Shown piece after piece: positions 33,813-46,195 of a stretch of DNA of 64,000 bases (position 1 is its first letter; each line of letters opens with the position of its first letter). The stretch is taken from assembly GCA_013368315.1 (NCBI GenBank), contig JAACJM010000243.1:59363-123362 (forward strand). Direction: 5' to 3'. The DNA is from Tetrapyrgos nigripes (taxonomy: Eukaryota; Basidiomycota; Agaricomycetes; Agaricales; Campanellaceae). The position numbers and the translations under genes were made by a program. Below the pieces are notes generated by a model. The model did not search any database. It had not been told where the DNA came from and saw nothing but the letters and a program-made list of their open reading frames with translations.

Positions 33813-34684
33813 TAGGTCTACCTTGTCTGCCTTGTCTGCCCTGTCTGCCCCATCTGTCTCATCTGCCTCGTCTGCCCTGTCTGCCTTGGGACTGTGTCTC
33901 CCCATCTGCCTTGTCTGCCTTGTCTGCCTTGTCTGCCTTGTCTGCCTCGTCTGCCTTGTCTGCCTTGTCTGCCTCGTCTGCCTCGTCTGCCTCGTCTGCC
34001 TCGTCTGCCTTGGGACTGTGTCTCCCCATCTGCCTTGTCTGCCTTGTCTGCCTTGTCTGCCTTGTCTGCCTTGTCTGCCTTGTCTGCCTCGTCTGCCTCG
34101 TCTGCCTCGTCTGCCTCGTCTGCCTCGTCTGCCTTGGGACTGTGTCTCCCCATCTGCCTTGTCTGCCTTGTCTGCCTTGTCTGCCTTGTCTGCCTCGTCT
34201 GCCTCGTCTGCCTTGTCTGCCTTGTCTGCCTTGTCTGCCCCGTCTGCTCTGTCTGCCCCGTCTGCCCCGTCTGCCCCGTCTGCCCCGTCTGCCTCGTCTG
34301 CCTCGTCTGCCTTGTCTGCCTTGTCTGCCCCGTCTGCCCCGTCTGCCTCGTCTGCCCCGTCTGCCCCGTCTGCCTTGTCTGCCTTGTCTGCCCCGTCTGC
34401 CTCGTCTGCCCCGTCTGCTCCGTCTGCCCCATCTGCCTCGTCTGCCTCGTCTGCCTCGTCTGCCTCGTCTGCCTCGTCTGCCTCGTCTGCCTCGTCTGCC
34501 TCGTCTGCCTTGTCTGCCTCGTCTGCCTCGTCTGCCTCGTCTGCTCCGTCTGCCTCGTCTGCCCCGTCTGCTCCGTCTGCCTTGTCTGCTCTGTCTGCCT
34601 TGTCTGGCTTGTCTGCCCTTGTCTGGCTTGTCTGGCTTGTCTGCCCCGTCTGCCTTGTCTGCCTTGTCTGCTCCGTCTGCCTCG
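33813..34684 (-). repeat. 9-bp minisatellite, reversed-polarity segment (GTCTGC on plus)
   Basis: About 97 units of 9 bp, reading (CTC/CTT/CCC)GTCTGC-type on the plus strand, that is GCAGAC plus a triplet on the minus strand. Three copies of a ~123-bp higher-order unit carry TTGGGACTGTGTCTCCCCAT at about 33888, 34010 and 34134. Polarity is as expected for the left arm of the palindrome. Confidence 0.85.
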
Positions 34685-37542
34685 GATAGACAAGGCAGAC
34701 AAGGCAGACAAGGCAGACGGAGCAGACAAAGCAGATGGAGCAGATGAGGCAGACGGGGCAGACGAGGCAGACGGAGCAGATGAGGCAGACGAGGCAGACA
34801 GAGCAGACGAGGCAGACAGAGCAGACAGAGCAGACGGGGCAGACGAGGCAGACGGAGCAGATGAGGCAGACGAGGCAGACGGAGCAGACGAGGCAGACGG
34901 AGCAGACGAGGCAGACGGAGCAGACGAGGCAGACGGAGCAGACAGAGCAGACGGGGCAGACGAGGCAGACGGAGCAGATGAGGCAGACGAGGAGCAGACA
35001 AGGCAGACAAGGCAGACGAAGCAGACGAGGCAGACGAGGCAGACGAAGCAGACGAGGCAGACGAGGCAGACGAAGCAGACGAGGCAGACGAGGCAGACGA
35101 GGCAGACGGAGCAGACAAGGCAAACGAGGCAGACGGAGCAGACGAGGCAGACGAGGCAGACGGAGCAGACGAGGCAGACGGAGCAGACGAGGCAGACGAG
35201 GCAGACGGAGCAGACGAGGCAGACGAGGCAGACGGAGCAGACGAGGCAGACGAGGCAGACGGAGCAGACGAGGCAGACGAGGCAGACGAGCAGACGAGGC
35301 AGACGAGGCAGACGGAGCAGACGAGGCAGACGGAGCAGACGAGGCAGACGAGCGACGAGCAGACGAGGCAGACGGAGCAGACGAGGCAGACGAGGCAGAC
35401 GGAGCAGACGAGGCAGACGAGGCAGACGGAGCAGACAAGGCAGACAAGGCAGACAAGGCAGACAAGGCAGACGGAGCAGACGAGGCAGACAAGGCAGACG
35501 GAGCAGACAAAGCAGATGAGGCAGACAAGGCAGACGGAGCAGACGAGGCAGACAAGGCAGACGAGGCAGACGGAGCAGACAGAGCAGACAGAGCAGACAA
35601 GGCAGACAAGGCAGATGGAGCAGACGGAGCAGACGAGGCAGACGAGGCAGACGAGGCAGACGGAGCAGACAGAGCAGACGGAGCAGACAGAGCAGACAAG
35701 GCAGACAAGGCAGACAGAGCAGACGGAGCAGACAAGGCAGACGAGGCAGACGGAGCAGACAAGGCAGACGAGGCAGACGAGGCAGACGAGGCAGACGGAG
35801 CAGACGAGGCAGACGAGGCAGACGGAGCAGACGAGGCAGACGAGGCAGACGAGGCAGACGAGGCAGACGAGGCAGACGAGGCAGACGAGGCAGACGAGGC
35901 AGACGAGGCAGACGAGGCAGACGAGGCAGACGGAGCAGACGGAGCAGACGGGGCAGACGAGGCAGACGGGGCAGACAAGGCAGACAAGGCAGACGGGGCA
36001 GACGGGGCAGACGAGGCAGACGGGGCAGACGGGGCAGACAAGGCAGCCAAGGCAGACGAGGCAGACGAGGCAGACGGGGCAGACGGGGCAGACGGGGCAG
36101 ACGGGGCAGACAGAGCAGACGGGGCAGACAAGGCAGACAAGGCAGACAAGGCAGACAGGGCAGACAAGGCAGACGAGGCAGATGGGGCAGACCAGGCAGA
36201 CGGGGCAGATGAGGCAGACAACGCAGACGGGGCAGACAACGCAGACGAGGCAGACGGCGCAGATGGAGCAGACAGGGCAGACGAAGCAGACGAGGCAGAC
36301 GGAGCAGACGGGGCAGACGAGGCAGACGGGGCAGACGAGGCAGACGAGGCAGACGGAGCAGACGAGGCAGACAGGGCAGATGAGGCAGACGAGGCAGACG
36401 GGGCAGACGGGGCAGACGGGACAGACGGGGCAGACAGAGCAGACGGGGCAGACAAGGCAGACAAAGCAGATGAGGCAGATGGAGCAGACGGGGCAGACGA
36501 GGCAGACGGAGCAGACGGGGCAGACGAGGCAGACGGAGCAGACGGGGCAGACGAGGCAGATGGAGCAGACGGGGCAGACGAGGCAGACGGAGCAGACGGG
36601 GCAGACGAGCCAGACGGAGCAGACGAGGCACACAAGGCAGACGGAGCAGACAAGGCAGAGAGCAGACGAGCCAGACGAGCCAGACGGAGCAGACAAGGCA
36701 GACAAGGCAGACGGAGCAGACAAGGCAGACGGAGCAGACAAGGCAGACGGAGCAGACAGAGCAGACAGAGCAGACAAGGCAGACAAGGCAGATGGAGCAG
36801 ACGGAGCAGACGAGGCAGACGAGGCAGACAGAGCAGACAGAGCAGACGGAGCAGACAGAGCAGACAAGGCAGACAAGGCAGACGGAGTAGACAAGGAAGA
36901 CAAGGCAGACGGAGCAGATGAGGCAGACGAGGCAGACGGAGCAGACGAGGCAGACGAGGCAGACGGAGCAGACAGAGCAGACGAGGCAGACGGAGCAGAC
37001 AGAGCAGACGAGGCAGACAGAGCAGACGAGGCAGACGAGGCAGACAGAGCAGATGAGGCAGACGGGGCAGACGAGGCAGACGGGGCAGACGAGGCAGACG
37101 GGGCAGACGAGGCAGACGGGGCAGACGGGACAGACGAGGCAGACGGGGCAGACGAGGCAGACGAGGCAGACGAGGCAGACGGGGCAGACGGGGCAGACGA
37201 GGCAGACGAGGCAGACGGGGCAGACGAGGCAGACGAGGCAGACGGGGCAGACGAGGCAGACGAGGCAGACGAGGCAGACGAGGCAGACGGAGCAGACGAG
37301 GCAGACAAGGCAGACAAGGCAGACAAGGCAGACAAGGCAGACAAGGCAGACAAGGCAGACAAGGCAGACAAGGCAGACGACGCAGACGACGCAGACGGAG
37401 CAGACAACGCAGACAACGCAGACGGAGCAGACAACGCAGACAACGCAGACAACGCAGACAACGCAGACAACACAGACAACACAGACAACACAGACAACGC
37501 AGACAACGCAGACAACGCAGACCACGCAGACCACGCAGACCA
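34685..37542 (+). repeat. 9-bp minisatellite, GCAGAC polarity, left block
   Basis: Polarity switches at CTCGGATAGACAAGGCAGAC (34681-34700). About 315 units of GCAGAC + triplet follow, the triplet being mainly GAG, AAG, GGG, GGA, AGA, AGG or AAC. It ends in a run of GCAGACAAC / GCAGACCAC units near 37400-37542. Higher-order blocks here match the right array in the same orientation, for example 36100-36340 against about 43495-43740. Occasional 7-, 8- and 10-bp units break the frame. Confidence 0.85.
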
Positions 37543-40430
37543 CCAGTAGTTGTAACTGCCATGCATAGTATACAGGCAGTACTCACCCAACACAATGCGT
37601 AGTCAACAGTCCTTTCTCTGTGTATACTTTGGGTGAGCATATGATGCATTGTATGGCTATTTTCATACTATGCATTGTGTGCACAATATTCTACTATACC
37701 ACGCATGGTATACCTTAAGTAAATTTGGCAGGTTTTTCCCACAGCTGGTAATTTGATGTGGCGGTAGGCAGGGCCTTAGGGGCCAGGAGGGCTGGTTTTT
37801 CTCACGCCTCAAAATTTGATAGGAGGTGCAGGCGGTCAGTAGGGGCCAAAATCTGTAAATGGAATAGGGGTAGTAGCTGTGGCTGGCTCCGAAAATGCAA
37901 AATAAATTCCTGGAGCCGGCAATGAAAAGTGATGTAAGTATATAAGAGGGTGTATTTTGGGTCGCTAAATCCAAATATCCAATCAAATTTGCAATAACTG
38001 CAGTGGGTATAGAGATATGGCCAAAATACTGTCCAAAATACAGCAAAATAGCAGGATGGGTACTGGTCATTGCATCCAATCAGCTCTGATCATTATGCAA
38101 ATTGGTAGGATACTGCTTTTGGATTCTATAAACTTGGGAATAACATTTATTTTATTATATAATCAATGTCTAGTGAGATATCCTCAATTTACTCTCAAAA
38201 AAGTGAAAAATTTGGGATGGCCATGCACACTGCATGTTATAGCATCTAATATAATTATGGATATGCTTACAAGGATATTTTGTGTCCCTGACTCAGAATA
38301 TCTACTTGGATAAGCTCTATATTCTGTGGTTCTGGTGATATGGAATACTTACCCCTAAATATAGGTACCTGTGGCATCCACAAATATGCAACTTATAAAT
38401 TTGTTTGAGAGGCTGGATAAATGTTCATTAATACCCTTAATCATAATATACAGTCATGTTTTTGATATCTTCAAAATACAAGACTCTATTTTCAATTCAT
38501 TCCCCAAAAATTGCCACAAAAGTGAAAAAGAGGAATGGCCATGCACAGGGCATGGTGTGGCATCCAATATGATCATGGATATGCCTACTAAGATAAATTT
38601 GGTTGTGGAATCCTAATATCCACTTGGATTGGCTCTATAGGCCATGGGTACTCTGCTATTCAAGACTTACCCCCAAACGTCGGTACCTGTGGCACCTGCA
38701 AATATGTACTTTATAAAATAGGTTGAGTGGGTTTAAAAGTGTTGATTGATGTAACAAACAGTAATATGAAGTCATATCACCTATATCCCTAAGTTCTAAG
38801 ACTCTATTCTCAATTTATTCCCCAGACAGCAAAGATAGCCTTAATTTTCACCTTCATTGACACATATACCTATCTTTTGGCTTTGAGACTGGCATTCTGA
38901 CTACCCTCCCATCATCCTAAGCCATAATTCTTGTGTTACTGGCAGTTTGGAAGTTCTCACTGAAAGACATGTTCAGATATAGCCTTAAGTGCTATAAGTA
39001 TCATTATCTGCAACTCAGTTTGACTTTAACCTGGTGCATGTACCTAGAACATCTGCTAGATATTTTGGATGGCTGATCATCTTTTGAGTGGTACTAAAAG
39101 ATGAAATACATAGTATGAGTGCCTCCAGTAACCTCTGGAATGAGATATGCCCATGTATATGGTTCCAAAAGGTACTATTTTCGCTTTTTGAGTAATAAAT
39201 TGGGAATAGAGTCTTGGATCTTGGGGATATGGAACATATGACCTCATATTCTTGTTTGGGGCTTTTATAAACAGTTATCCACCTATCTCCACAGTTTTTT
39301 AAGATACATATTTACAGGTGCCACAGGTACCCATGCTTGGGAGTAAGTCTTCAATAGCAGAGTAGCCACAGCTTATAGAGCCAATCTAAGTGGATATTTG
39401 GATTTAAGGACCCGGACTACTTCAATAGACATATACATAGCTGTATTGGATGCCATACCATGCCCTCTCCATGGCCATCTCACTTTTTTCGCTTTTGTGG
39501 CAATTTTTGGGAAATAAATTGAAAATAGAGTCTTGTATCTTCAAGATATGAAGAATATGACTTTGTATTCTGATTGAAAGTATTAATGGACATTTATCCA
39601 CCCTCTCAAACAAATTTATAAGTTGCATATTTGTGGGTGCCACAGGTACCTATATTTAGGAGTAAGTATTCCATATCACCAGAACCACAGAATATAGAGC
39701 TTATCCAAGGGAATATTCTGATTCAGGGACACAGAATACCCTAGTAAGCATATCCATAACTATATTAGATGCTATAACATGTAGTGTCCATGGCCATCCC
39801 AAATTTTCACTTTTTTGAGAGTAAATTGAGGATATCTCACTAAACATTGATTATATAATGAAATAAATGTTATTCCCAAGTTTATAGAATCCGAAAGCAG
39901 TATCCTACCAATTTGCATAATGATCAGAGCTGATTGGATGCAATGGCCAGTACCCATCCTGCTATTTGCTGTATTTTGGACAGTATTTTGGCCATATCTC
40001 TATAGGCACTGCAGGTATTGCGAATCTGATTAGATATTTGAATTCAGTGACCCAAAATACATCCTCTTATATACTTATATCACTTTTCATTGCCGGCTCC
40101 AGGAATTTATTTTGCATTTTCTGAGCCAGCCACAGCTACTACCCCTATTCCATTTGCAGATTCAGGGCCCTATCGACGGCCTGCACCTCCCATCAAATTT
40201 TGAGGGGTGAGAAAAACCCGCCCTACTGCCCCCTAAGGGGCACAGTGGCTTACTATGCGTGATATGCGAAAATAAAATGGGATATACTATGCATGGTATG
40301 GGGTGGAACAGTGATTCACTATGCATAGTATCATACCATAATATAGGTACAGATAAGCCTCTACAAACTATGCATTGTGCCCAGCAGAGTACTATCAGTA
40401 TACTATGTGTAGCAGTTACAGCTACAGCTG
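37543..40430. repeat. Nested inverted repeat (2.9 kb) between the minisatellite blocks
   Basis: The arms are about 37545-38828 and 39200-40428, with a loop of ~370 bp. Matching ends: TGTAACTGCCATGCATAGTA (37552) against the inverse of 40400-40420. Matching interior: GGAATAGGGGTAGTAGCTGT (37860) against the inverse of 40133-40152. Within each arm a ~315-bp segment is tandemly duplicated (38202-38521 and 38522-38828), sharing TGGCCATGCACA, GGTACCTGTGGCA and AGACTCTATTYTCAATT. The arms are visibly more diverged (several per cent) than the outer terminal repeats. No protein-coding frame is supported. Confidence 0.82.
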
Positions 40431-43400
40431 GGCAGATGGGGCAGACGAGGCAGACGGGGCAGATGAGCCAGACGGGGCAGACGAGGCAGACGGAGCAGAC
40501 AAGGCAGACGGAGCAGACGAGGCAGACGGGGCAGACGAGGCAGACGGAGCAGATGAGGCAGACGGAGCAGATGAGGCAGACGAGGCAGACGGAGCAGACG
40601 AGGCAGACGAGGCAGATGGAGCAGACAGAGCAGACGAGGCAGACGAGGCAGATGGAGCAGACGAGGCAGATGGAGCAGACGAGGCAGACGAGGCAGACGG
40701 GGCAGACGAGGCAGACGAGGCAGACGGAGCAGACGGGGCAGACAAGGCAGACAAGGCAGACAAGGCAGACAAGGCAGACAGGGCAGACGAGGCAGACGAG
40801 GCAGATGGGGCAGACGAGGCAGACGGGGCAGACGAGGCAGACAACGCAGACGGGGCAGACGGAGCAGACGAGGCAGACAACGCAGATGGAGCAGACGAGG
40901 CAGACAGGGCAGACGAGGCAGATGAGGCAGACGGGGCAGACGGGGCAGACGGGGCAGACGGGGCAGACGGGGCAGACAGAGCAGACGGGGCAGACAAGGC
41001 AGACAAGGCAGACAAGGCAGACAGGGCAGACGAGGCAGACGAGGCAGATGGGGCAGACGGGGCAGATGGGGCAGACGAGGCAGACGGGGCAGACGAGGCA
41101 GACAACGCAGACAGGGCAGACGGAGCAGACGACGCAGACGACGCAGACGGGGCAGACGGGGCAGACGAGGCAGATGGGGCAAATGAGGCAGACGAGGCAG
41201 ACGAGGCAGACGGGGCAGACGAGGCAGACGAGGCAGACGGGGCAGACGACGCAGACGAGGCAGACGGCGCAGACGGAGCAGACAGGGCAGACGAAGCAGA
41301 CAAGGCAGACGGAGCAGACGAGACAGACGGAGCAGACGGAGCAGACGGGGCAGACAAGGCAGACGGGGCAGGCGGGGCAGACCGGGCAGACGAGGCAGAC
41401 GAGGCAGACAGGACGGACGAGGCAGACGAGGCAGACGGGGCAGACGAGGCAGACGGGGCAGACGAGGCAGACGGGGCAGACGAGGCAGACAATGCAGACG
41501 GGGCAGACAGAGCAGACGACGCAGACGACGCAGACGGGGCAGACGGGGCAGACGAGGCAGACGGGGCAGATGAGGCAGAGGAGGCAGACGAGGCAGACGG
41601 GGCAGACGACGCAGACGAGGCAGGCGGTGCAGACAGAGCAGACAGGGCAGACGAAGCAGACGAGGCAGACGGAGCAGACGAGGCAGACGAGGCAGACGAG
41701 GCAGACGGGGCAGACGGAGCAGACGAGGCAGACAAGGCAGACGGGGCAGACGGGGCAGACAAGGCAGACGGGGCAGGCAGGGCAGACCGGGCAGACGAGG
41801 CAGACGAGGCAGACGGGGCAGACGGGGCAGACGGGGCAGACAGCGCAGACGAGGCAGACGGGGCAGACGGGGCAGACGAGGCAGACGGGGCAGACGGGGC
41901 AGACGAGGCAGACGGGGCAGACGGGGCAGACGAGGCAGACGGGGCAGACGGGGCAGACGAGGCAGACAGGGCAGACGGGGCAGACGAGGCAGACGAAGCA
42001 GACAAGGCAGACAAGGCAGACAAGGCAGACGGGGCAGACAGGGCAGACGAGGCAGACCGAGCCAGACGGGGTAGAGGGGGCAGACAAGGCAGACAAGGCA
42101 GACGGAGCAGACGGGGCAGACAAGGCAGACGGAGCAGATGGGGCAGACGACGCAGGCGAGGCAGACGGGGCAGACGAAGCAGACGAGGCAGATGAGGCAG
42201 ATGGGGCAAACGGGGCAGACGGGGCAGACAAGGCAGACAGAGCAGACCAGGCAGACCAGGCAGACGGGGCAGACAGGGCAGACGAGGCAGACAGAGCAGA
42301 CCAGGCAGACGGGGCAGACGGGGCAGACGAGGCAGACGGGGCAGACGGGGCAGACAGCGCAGACGAGGCAGACGGGGCAGACGGGGCAGACGAGGCAGAC
42401 AGGGCAGACGGGGCAGACAAGGCAGACAAGGCAGACAAGGCAGACGAGGCAGACGGGGCAGACGGGGCAGACGGGGCAGACAAGGCAGACAAGGCAGACA
42501 AGGCAGACGAGGCAGACGGGGCAGACAGGGCAGACAAGGCAGACCGAGCCAGACGGGGTAGACGGGGCAGACAAGGCAGACAAGGCAGACGGAGCAGACG
42601 GGGCAGACAAGGCAGACGGAGCAGATGGGGCAGACGACGCAGGCGAGGCAGACGGGGCAGACGAAGCAGACGAGGCAGATGAGGCAGATGGGGCAAACGG
42701 GGCAGATGGGGCAGACAAGGCAGACAGAGCAGACCAGGCAGACGAGGCAGACGGGGCAGACAGGGCAGACCAGGCAGACAGAGCAGACGAGGCAGACGGG
42801 GCAGACGGGGCAGACAAGGCAGACAAGGCAGACGGGGCAGACGGGGCAGACCGAGCAGACGGAGCAGACAAGGCAGACAAGGCAGACAAGGCAGACGAGG
42901 CAGACAAGGCAGACGAGGCAGACGGGGCAGACGGGGCAGACGGGGCAGACGAGGCAGACGAAGCAGACGGGGCAGACGAGGCAGACGGAGCAGACAGGGC
43001 AGACAAGGTAGACGAGGCAGACAGGGCAGACGAGGCAGACAACGCAGACGGGGCAGACGGAGCAGACGAGGCAGACGGGGCAGACGGAGCAGACGAGGCA
43101 GACGAGGCAGACGGGGCAGACGGGGCAGACGAGGCAGACGGGGCAGATGAGGCAGACGACGCAGACGAGGCAGACGGCGCAGACGGAGCAGGCAGGGCAG
43201 ACGAAGCAGACGAGGCAGACGGAGCAGACGAGGCAGACGAGGCAGACGAGGCAGACAAGGCAGACGAGGCAGACGAGGCAGACAAGGCAGACAAGGCAGA
43301 CGAGGCAGACGAGGCAGACGGGGCAGACGGAGCAGACGGGGCAGACGAGGCAGACGGGGCAGACGGGGCAGACAAGGCAGACGGGGCAGACGGGGCAGAC

Positions 43401-46195
43401 GAGGCAGACGGGGCAGACGGGGCAGACGAGGCAGACAAGGCAGACAAGGCAGACAAGGCAGACGGGGCAGACGGGGCAGACGGGGCAGACGGGACAGACG
43501 GGGCAGACAGAGCAGACGGGGCAGACAAGGCAGACAAGGCAGACAAGGCAGACAGGGCAGACGAGGCAGACGAGGCCGATGGGGCAGACGAGGCAGACGG
43601 GGCAGATGAGGCAGACAACGCAGACGGGGCAGACAACGCAGACGAGGCAGACGGCGCAGATGGAGCAGACAGGGCAGACGAAGCAGACGAGGCAGACGGA
43701 GCAGATGGGGCAGACGAGGCAGACGGGGCAGACGAGGCAGATGGGGCAGACGGGGCAGATGAGGCAGACAACGCAGACGGGGCAGACAACGCAGACGAGG
43801 CAGACGGCGCAGACGGAGCAGACAGGGCAGACGAAGCAGACGAGGCAGACGGAGCAGACGGGGCAGATGAGGCAGACAGGGCAGACGAGGCAGACGAGGC
43901 AGACGGAGCAGACGAGGCAGACAGGGCAGACGAGGCAGACGAGGCAGACAGGGCAGACGAGGCAGACGAGGCAGACGGGGCAGACGGGGCAGACGGGGCA
44001 GACGGGGCAGACAGAGCAGACGGGGCAGACAAGGCAGACAAGGCAGACAAGGCAGACAGGGCAGACAAGGCAGACAAGGCAGATGGGGCAGACAAGGCAG
44101 ACGGGGCAGACGAGGCAGACAACGCAGACGGGGCAGACGGAGCAGACGAGGCAGACAACGCAGACGGGGCAGACGGGGCAGACGAGGCAGACGGGGCAGA
44201 TGAGGCAGACGAGGCAGACGGGGCAGACGACGCAGACGAGGCAGACGGCGCAGACGGAGCAGACAGGGCAGACGAAGCAGACGAGGCAGACGGAGCAGAC
44301 GAGGCAGACGAGGCAGACGGAGCAGACGAGGCAGACGAGGCAGACGGGGCAGACGGAGCAGACGGGGCAGACAAGGCAGACGGGGCAGACGGGGCAGACA
44401 AGGCAGACGGGGCAGGCGGGGCAGACCGGGCAGACGAGGCAGACGAGGCAGACAGGGCGGACGAGGCAGACGAGGCAGACGGGGCAGACGAGGCACACGG
44501 GGCAGACGAGGCAGACAATGCAGACGGGGCAGACGGAGCAGACGAGGCAGACGACGCAGACGGGGCAGACGGGGCAGATGAGGCAGACGGGGCAGATGAG
44601 GCAGACGAGGCAGACGAGGCAGACGGCGCAGACGGAGCAGACAGGGCAGACGAGGCAGACGAGGCAGACGGAGCAGACGAGGCAGACGAGGCAGACGGAG
44701 CAGACGAGGCAGACGAGGCAGACGGAGCAGACGAGGCAGACGAGGCAGACGGAGCAGACGAGGCAGACGAGGCAGACGGAGCAGACGAGGCAGACGAGGC
44801 AGACGGAGCAGACGAGGCAGACGAGGCAGACGGAGCAGACGAGGCAGACGAGGCAGACCGAGCAGACGAGGCAGACGAGCAGACGAGGCAGACGAGGCAG
44901 ACCGAGCAGACCGGGCAGACCGGGCAGACCGAGCAGACGAGGCAGACGAGGCAGACCGGGCAGACGGGGCAGACGGGGCAGACAGCGCAGACGAGGCAGA
45001 CGAGGCAGACGGGGCAGACGGGGCAGACGGGGCAGACAGCGCAGACGAGGCAGACGAGGCAGACGGGGCAGACGGGGCAGACGGGGCAGACAGCGCAGAC
45101 GAGGCAGACGGGGCAGACGAGGCAGACGGGGCAGACGGGGCAGACGACGGCAGACGAGACGCAGACGAGGCAGACGAGGCAGACGGGGGCAGACGAGGCA
45201 GACGAGGCAGACGGGGCAGACGAGGCAGACGAGGCAGACGGGGCAGACGAGGCAGACGAGGCAGACGGGGCAGACGAGGCAGACGAGGCAGACGAGGCAG
45301 ACGAGGCAGACGAGGCAGACGAGGCAGACGAGGCAGACGAGGCAGACGAGGCAGACGAGGCAGACGAGGCGAGGGCAGACGAGGCAGACGAGGCAGACGA
45401 GGCAGAGAGGCAGACGAGGCAGACGAGGCAGACGAGGCAGACGAGGCAGACGAGGCAGACGAAGCAGACGGGGCAGACGAGGCAGACGAGGCAGACGGGG
45501 CAGACGAGGCAGACGAGGCAGACGGAGCAGACAGGGCAGACGAAGCAGACAGGGCAGACGAAGCAGACGAGGCAGACAGGGCAGACGAGGCAGACGAAGC
45601 AGACGAGGCAGACGAGGCAGACGAGGCAGACAGGGCAGACGAGGCAGGCGAAGCAGACGAGGCAGATGGGGCAGACGGAGCAGGCGGGGCAGAACGGGGC
45701 AGACGGGGCAGACGGGGCAGACGGGGCAGACGAGGCAGACGAGGCAGACGAAGCAGACGAGGCAGACGAGGCAGACGAAGCAGACGAGGCAGACCGGGCA
45801 GACCGGGCAGACAAGGCAGACAAGGCAGACGTAACAGACGACAAGGCAGACGGGGCAGATGAGGCAGACGAGGCAGACGAAGCAGACGGGGCAGACGAGG
45901 CAGACGAGGCAGACGGAGCAGACAGGGCAGACAAGGCAGACAAGGCAGACAAGGCAGACGGAGCAGACAAGGCAGACGGAGCAGACAAGGCAGACAAGGC
46001 AGACGGGCCAGACAAGGCAGACAAGGCAGACAAGGCAGACAAGGCAGACAGAGCAGACAAGGCAGACAAGGCAGACGGGGCAGACAAGGCAGACAAGGCA
46101 GACAAGGCAGACGGGGCAGACAAGGCAGACAAGGCAGACAAGGCAGACGGGGCAGACAAGGCAGACAAGGCAGACAAGGCAGACAAGGCAGACGT
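40431..46195 (+). repeat. 9-bp minisatellite, GCAGAC polarity, right block
   Basis: About 640 units of GCAGAC + triplet in one orientation. Higher-order structure is clear. A block containing GACCGAGCCAGACGGGGTAG recurs at about 42055 and 42543 (~489-bp period). A block with GACAACGCAGACGGGGCAGA recurs at about 43614 and 43769 (~155 bp). Runs of GCAGACGGGG give four or more GGGG tracts spaced by CAGAC (for example 40931-40975 and 43976-44005). Because the unit is 9 bp, all frames stay open for kilobases. The resulting Ala-Asp-X, Gln-Thr-X or Leu-Pro-X polypeptides are not credible genes. Confidence 0.88.
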
